Below, piece after piece: positions 23,900 to 26,154 of a DNA stretch of 26,154 bases. Source of the stretch: Ruminococcaceae bacterium UBA1767 (lineage in GTDB: Bacteria > Bacillota > Clostridia > Oscillospirales > Acutalibacteraceae). Both the position numbers and the translations under genes were made by a program. Location of the stretch: the NCBI GenBank assembly GCA_002315505.1, contig DCGX01000077.1:1-26154 (forward strand). Reading direction: 5' to 3'. Under the pieces are notes generated by a model, which worked only from the letters and a program-made list of their open reading frames with translations, was not told the origin of the DNA and made no database searches. Within the stretch, counting starts at the first letter, position 1. Each line of letters starts with the position of its first letter.

Positions 23900-24778
23900 A
23901 TGAATGTTAATTATGATTATTATCGGGTATTTTACTATGTAGCCAAATACGGAAGTATTACAGGGGCGGCTGAGTTTTTGCTATACAATCAGCCTAATGT
24001 TACAAGAACAATTAAGATTCTTGAAAAAGAACTCGGTTGTGTATTGTTCGACAGAACAAACCGTGGAGTTACATTAACAAAACAAGGCGAGAAGTTATAC
24101 GAACATATTAAAATTGCTGTTTCGCATATTGAACTTGCCGAAAAGGAAATTCAGAGCGAAAAGGAACTGAAAAGCGGAATAGTTTCAATCGGTACAACCG
24201 ATATTGCATTGCGTTGTTTTCTGCTTCCTATACTAAATCGTTTTCATGAGCTTTACCCCGAGATAAAAATAAATATAACAAACTATTCCACACAACAATC
24301 AATAAATGCGTTGCAAAACGGACTTGTTGATTTTTCGGTAGTAACAACTCCTGAAGAAAAAACGCACGGCTTAAAATTCACTCATATGAAAACATTGAAC
24401 GAGGTAGCCGTTTGCGGAAGTAATTATAAGAGATTTCATACAGGAAAGCACTCGTTAAAAGAGTTAGCTGAATATCCGATAATTATGTTGGATAAGACTA
24501 CGGCATCATACGAATTGTATAAAAACATTTTTGCTCGGAATAAAATTGATTTTTCGCCTATGATTGAAACTGCAACGGCAGATCAGATTATTCCGATGGT
24601 AGAAAACAATTTGGGTATAGGATTTGTCACGGAAGAACTGCTGGACAAAAACAGTAAGGATGTTTTCAAGATAGATATACTTGAAGATTTACCGCAAAGA
24701 ACTATATCTGTTGTTGAAAAGACTAATTCTAATAATAGTTTTGCTGTTGAAAGATTGTTTGAAATTATCTTTGAATAA
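23900..24778 (+). CDS. LysR-family transcriptional regulator
   Basis: A 292-residue LysR-type regulator of normal length. The winged helix-turn-helix occupies residues ~1-60 (YDYYRVFYYVAKYGSITGAA, NQPNVTRTIKILEKELGCVL, FDRTNRGVTLTKQGEKL). The effector-binding domain (~88-290) contains GIVSIGTTDIALRCFLLPIL and LGIGFVTEELLD. LysR proteins usually act on a divergent neighbour in response to a small molecule, here the MATE exporter 113 bases away. The effector is not predictable. The ribosome site is weak (TGGTGA). Confidence 0.9.
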   Translation: MNVNYDYYRVFYYVAKYGSITGAAEFLLYNQPNVTRTIKILEKELGCVLFDRTNRGVTLTKQGEKLYEHIKIAVSHIELAEKEIQSEKELKSGIVSIGTTDIALRCFLLPILNRFHELYPEIKINITNYSTQQSINALQNGLVDFSVVTTPEEKTHGLKFTHMKTLNEVAVCGSNYKRFHTGKHSLKELAEYPIIMLDKTTASYELYKNIFARNKIDFSPMIETATADQIIPMVENNLGIGFVTEELLDKNSKDVFKIDILEDLPQRTISVVEKTNSNNSFAVERLFEIIFE

Positions 24779-24814
24779 ACAAATCCCGATTTGTCGGGTT
24801 AATCAGAAAACACG

Positions 24815-24847
24815 AACTCGCCCTCAATTCGAGAGCGAGTTTAATTT
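24815..24847 (+). terminator. Terminator after the LysR gene
   Basis: AACTCGC-c-CTC (24815-24825) pairs with GAG-a-GCGAGTT (24831-24841) across an AATTC loop and is followed by TAATTTT. It is 37 bases after the LysR stop. Confidence 0.65.
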
Positions 24848-24879
24848 TGCAATAAATTGAGATTGTGCAGACCTCAGGT

Positions 24880-24955
24880 GACAGGTTGTCGCCACTACAA
24901 GCGTGTGTAGGGCAAAAGCTCCGCTCCTGTCGAATTTGCGAACCAAATTGAAAAG
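24880..24955. repeat. Divergent pair of GTAG-led repeats, one a partial MITE-like unit
   Basis: On the minus strand, GTAGTGGCGACAACCTGTCACC matches the unit at 22244 with two or three changes. On the plus strand, TGTAGGGCAAAAGCTCCGCT continues through GAATTTGCGAACCAAATTGAA and matches the left part of the 164-259 unit. The right arm of that unit is absent here, and the interior palindrome has one mismatch. Confidence 0.6.
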
Positions 24956-25032
24956 AATAAATGTAATTGAGATTCTTCGCTGGAATGACAGTATTATTTT
25001 GTCAGTCTTACCATTTTATTTCGCTAAACATA

Positions 25033-25061
25033 TTTACAAAAAAGTCACATTATGTTATAAT
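25033..25061 (+). promoter_or_regulatory. Sigma-A promoter of the symporter gene
   Basis: TTTACA (25033-25038) and TATAAT (25056-25061) are separated by exactly 17 bases. A TG lies one base before the -10 box, giving an extended -10 (TGTTATAAT). The ATG follows 33 bases downstream. Confidence 0.8.
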
Positions 25062-25093
25062 ACAGAGAATAATTTTAAAATGGAGTGAAAAGA

Positions 25094-26154
25094 ATGACTT
25101 CAAAAACAGAAATAATCGTTTTTATTGTTTACCTTGTATTTATGCTCGGTATCGGTGTGTTCTTCTTCTTTAAAGACAAGACCGGCGGAGAAAAATCGTA
25201 CTTCCTCGGCGGAAGACAGATGGGTCCTTGGGTATCTGCTCTTTCAGCAGGTGCATCAGATATGAGCGCATGGGTTCTTATGGGACTCCCTGCTTCAATT
25301 TATTTGTACGGTATCGGTCAGGCATGGATTGCAATCGGACTTGCAATCGGCTATGCTATCAGCTGGCTTCTCGAAGCACCTCGTCTTCGTAAGTTTACAA
25401 TCGCCTGCAACGACTCAATCACACTTCCTCAGTACCTCACAAACCGTTTCCTCTCAAAGAGCAGTGCTGTTCGTGTGATTTGCGCAGTTATTTTCCTTGT
25501 TGCATACACAGTTTATGCCGCTTCAAGTATGAAGGCTTGCGGAACTCTGTTCAACACAGTTCTCGGCATTGACCCGACAAAGGCTATGTACCTTGCCGCA
25601 GGTGTTATTCTTGTTTACACCTTCCTCGGTGGCTTCAAGGCTGTTTGCTGGACAGACTTCTTCCAGGGTATGCTTATGCTTGCCGCTTTGCTCGCAGCAC
25701 CTATTTTCGCTGTTTTCGTAATGAAGAACGGTGGCGGTGCAGAAACAACTGTTGAGCTTCCCGAAGGCTACTGGAATGCATTTAATAACTGGAAGGACAT
25801 CGCTTCCGGTCTTGGCTGGGGTCTCGGTTACTTCGGTATGCCACATATTATCGTAAGATTTATGTCGCTTGAGTCTGACAAGGCTGTTAAGAAGAGTGCA
25901 AAAATCGGTATCACATGGAACGTACTTATCGTTATCTTCTCTGTTGCCGCAGGTTGTGTAGGTCATCTTCTTCTCGGTGAAATTAAAGACAGCTCAACAG
26001 TATTCATTCAAATGACTCGCTTCCTCTTCCCTGCTGTTATTTCCGGTGTCGTTCTTACCGCCATCCTTGCCGCATCAATGTCAACTGCAGACTCACAGCT
26101 TCTTGCCTCATCCTCTGCTTTTGCAAGCGACCTTTATAAGCCTCTCATTCGTAA
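25094..26154 (+). CDS. Sodium/solute symporter, PutP-like (5' part, runs off the window)
   Basis: The gene starts at the ATG at 25094 (GGAGTGAAAAGA before it) and stays open to the right edge, giving 353 residues of a protein usually near 500. It belongs to the sodium:solute symporter family. The segment SAGASDMSAWVLMGLPASIY is very close to the conserved second transmembrane region of the proline carrier PutP. ILAASMSTADSQLLASSSAF matches the Na+-site helix (TM8), and YFLGGRQMGPWVSALSAGAS precedes the first. About nine hydrophobic segments are visible. Proline/Na+ co-transport is the best guess; other substrates of the family are possible. The missing C-terminus was not seen. Confidence 0.88.
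   Translation, partial: MTSKTEIIVFIVYLVFMLGIGVFFFFKDKTGGEKSYFLGGRQMGPWVSALSAGASDMSAWVLMGLPASIYLYGIGQAWIAIGLAIGYAISWLLEAPRLRKFTIACNDSITLPQYLTNRFLSKSSAVRVICAVIFLVAYTVYAASSMKACGTLFNTVLGIDPTKAMYLAAGVILVYTFLGGFKAVCWTDFFQGMLMLAALLAAPIFAVFVMKNGGGAETTVELPEGYWNAFNNWKDIASGLGWGLGYFGMPHIIVRFMSLESDKAVKKSAKIGITWNVLIVIFSVAAGCVGHLLLGEIKDSSTVFIQMTRFLFPAVISGVVLTAILAASMSTADSQLLASSSAFASDLYKPLIR

Larger units (their letters stand above)
24779..25093. other. Intergenic region: terminators, two repeats and symporter promoter
   Basis: No gene is seen here. In order it holds a small hairpin CCCGA-tttg-TCGGG (24785-24798), the LysR terminator (24815-24847), an inverted GTAG-led hairpin repeat (24880-24899), a half copy of the MITE-like unit (24905-24955) and the promoter of the symporter gene (25033-25061). 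Confidence 0.6.

Noticed and set aside
1..26154. CRISPR array, tRNA, rRNA or riboswitch
   Set aside because: No regularly spaced identical repeats, cloverleaf with T-loop consensus, rRNA-like stretch or recognisable riboswitch core was found by eye. A scan with Infernal and tRNAscan-SE would settle this.

Overview
The window looks like the chromosome of a gut Clostridia of the Ruminococcus / Oscillospiraceae type. This is inferred from moderately AT-rich DNA, AGGAGG ribosome sites, sigma-A promoters, a type I dockerin, secreted proteins with InlB-type (Listeria-Bacteroides) repeats and Cys-rich repeats, a DUF6273/BspA-type surface protein, a ZapA-U32 pair, and many short hairpin repeats between genes. 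No rRNA, tRNA or CRISPR array was found.

Layout. (1) 1-376: no gene; a cluster of short hairpin repeats, including a ~96-bp MITE-like unit. (2) 377-3165, minus strand: remains of an integrative mobilizable element. In transcription order these are a two-zinc-ribbon protein, a probable oriT, a MobC-like accessory protein without a normal start codon, the first ~97 codons of a relaxase, and a large serine recombinase whose own start is missing. A deletion joined the relaxase out of frame to the recombinase. (3) 3512-8428, minus strand: two paralogous secreted putative wall hydrolases (Amidase_6 and CHAP) with shared Fn3-like repeats, Cys-rich repeats, a Big-like domain and an almost identical hydrophobic C-terminus. 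(4) 8704-12655, plus strand, divergent from (3): LytTR response regulator, AgrC-like GHKL kinase and a secreted DUF6273/LRR protein in one tightly packed operon. (5) 12954-14656: an XRE repressor divergent from a secreted protein that joins an N-terminal dockerin to a BMP/PnrA-type ligand-binding domain; four GTTAC-type boxes lie between them. (6) 14758-17141, minus strand: U32-family protein and ZapA, overlapping by 4 bases. (7) 17344-22219, plus strand: secreted PHP phosphoesterase, then cytoplasmic GH78 alpha-L-rhamnosidase and a TIM-barrel sugar isomerase/epimerase. (8) 22443-24778: MATE transporter divergent from a LysR regulator. (9) 25094 to the right edge: 5' part of a PutP-like sodium/solute symporter with a clear promoter.

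How the parts may work together. Regions 3 and 4 look like a cell-surface module in which a peptide-type two-component system could control wall hydrolases and a surface protein. Region 5 could place a small-ligand-binding protein on a cohesin scaffold instead of anchoring it as a lipoprotein. Region 7 suggests intracellular use of rhamnosides. The most unusual items are the dockerin-BMP fusion, the twin hydrolases with the shared WWQW...GWIWY tail, the relaxase/recombinase deletion scar, and a family of GTAG-led hairpins whose stems differ in sequence but stay self-complementary. All functional statements come from reading motifs by eye; no database search was run.
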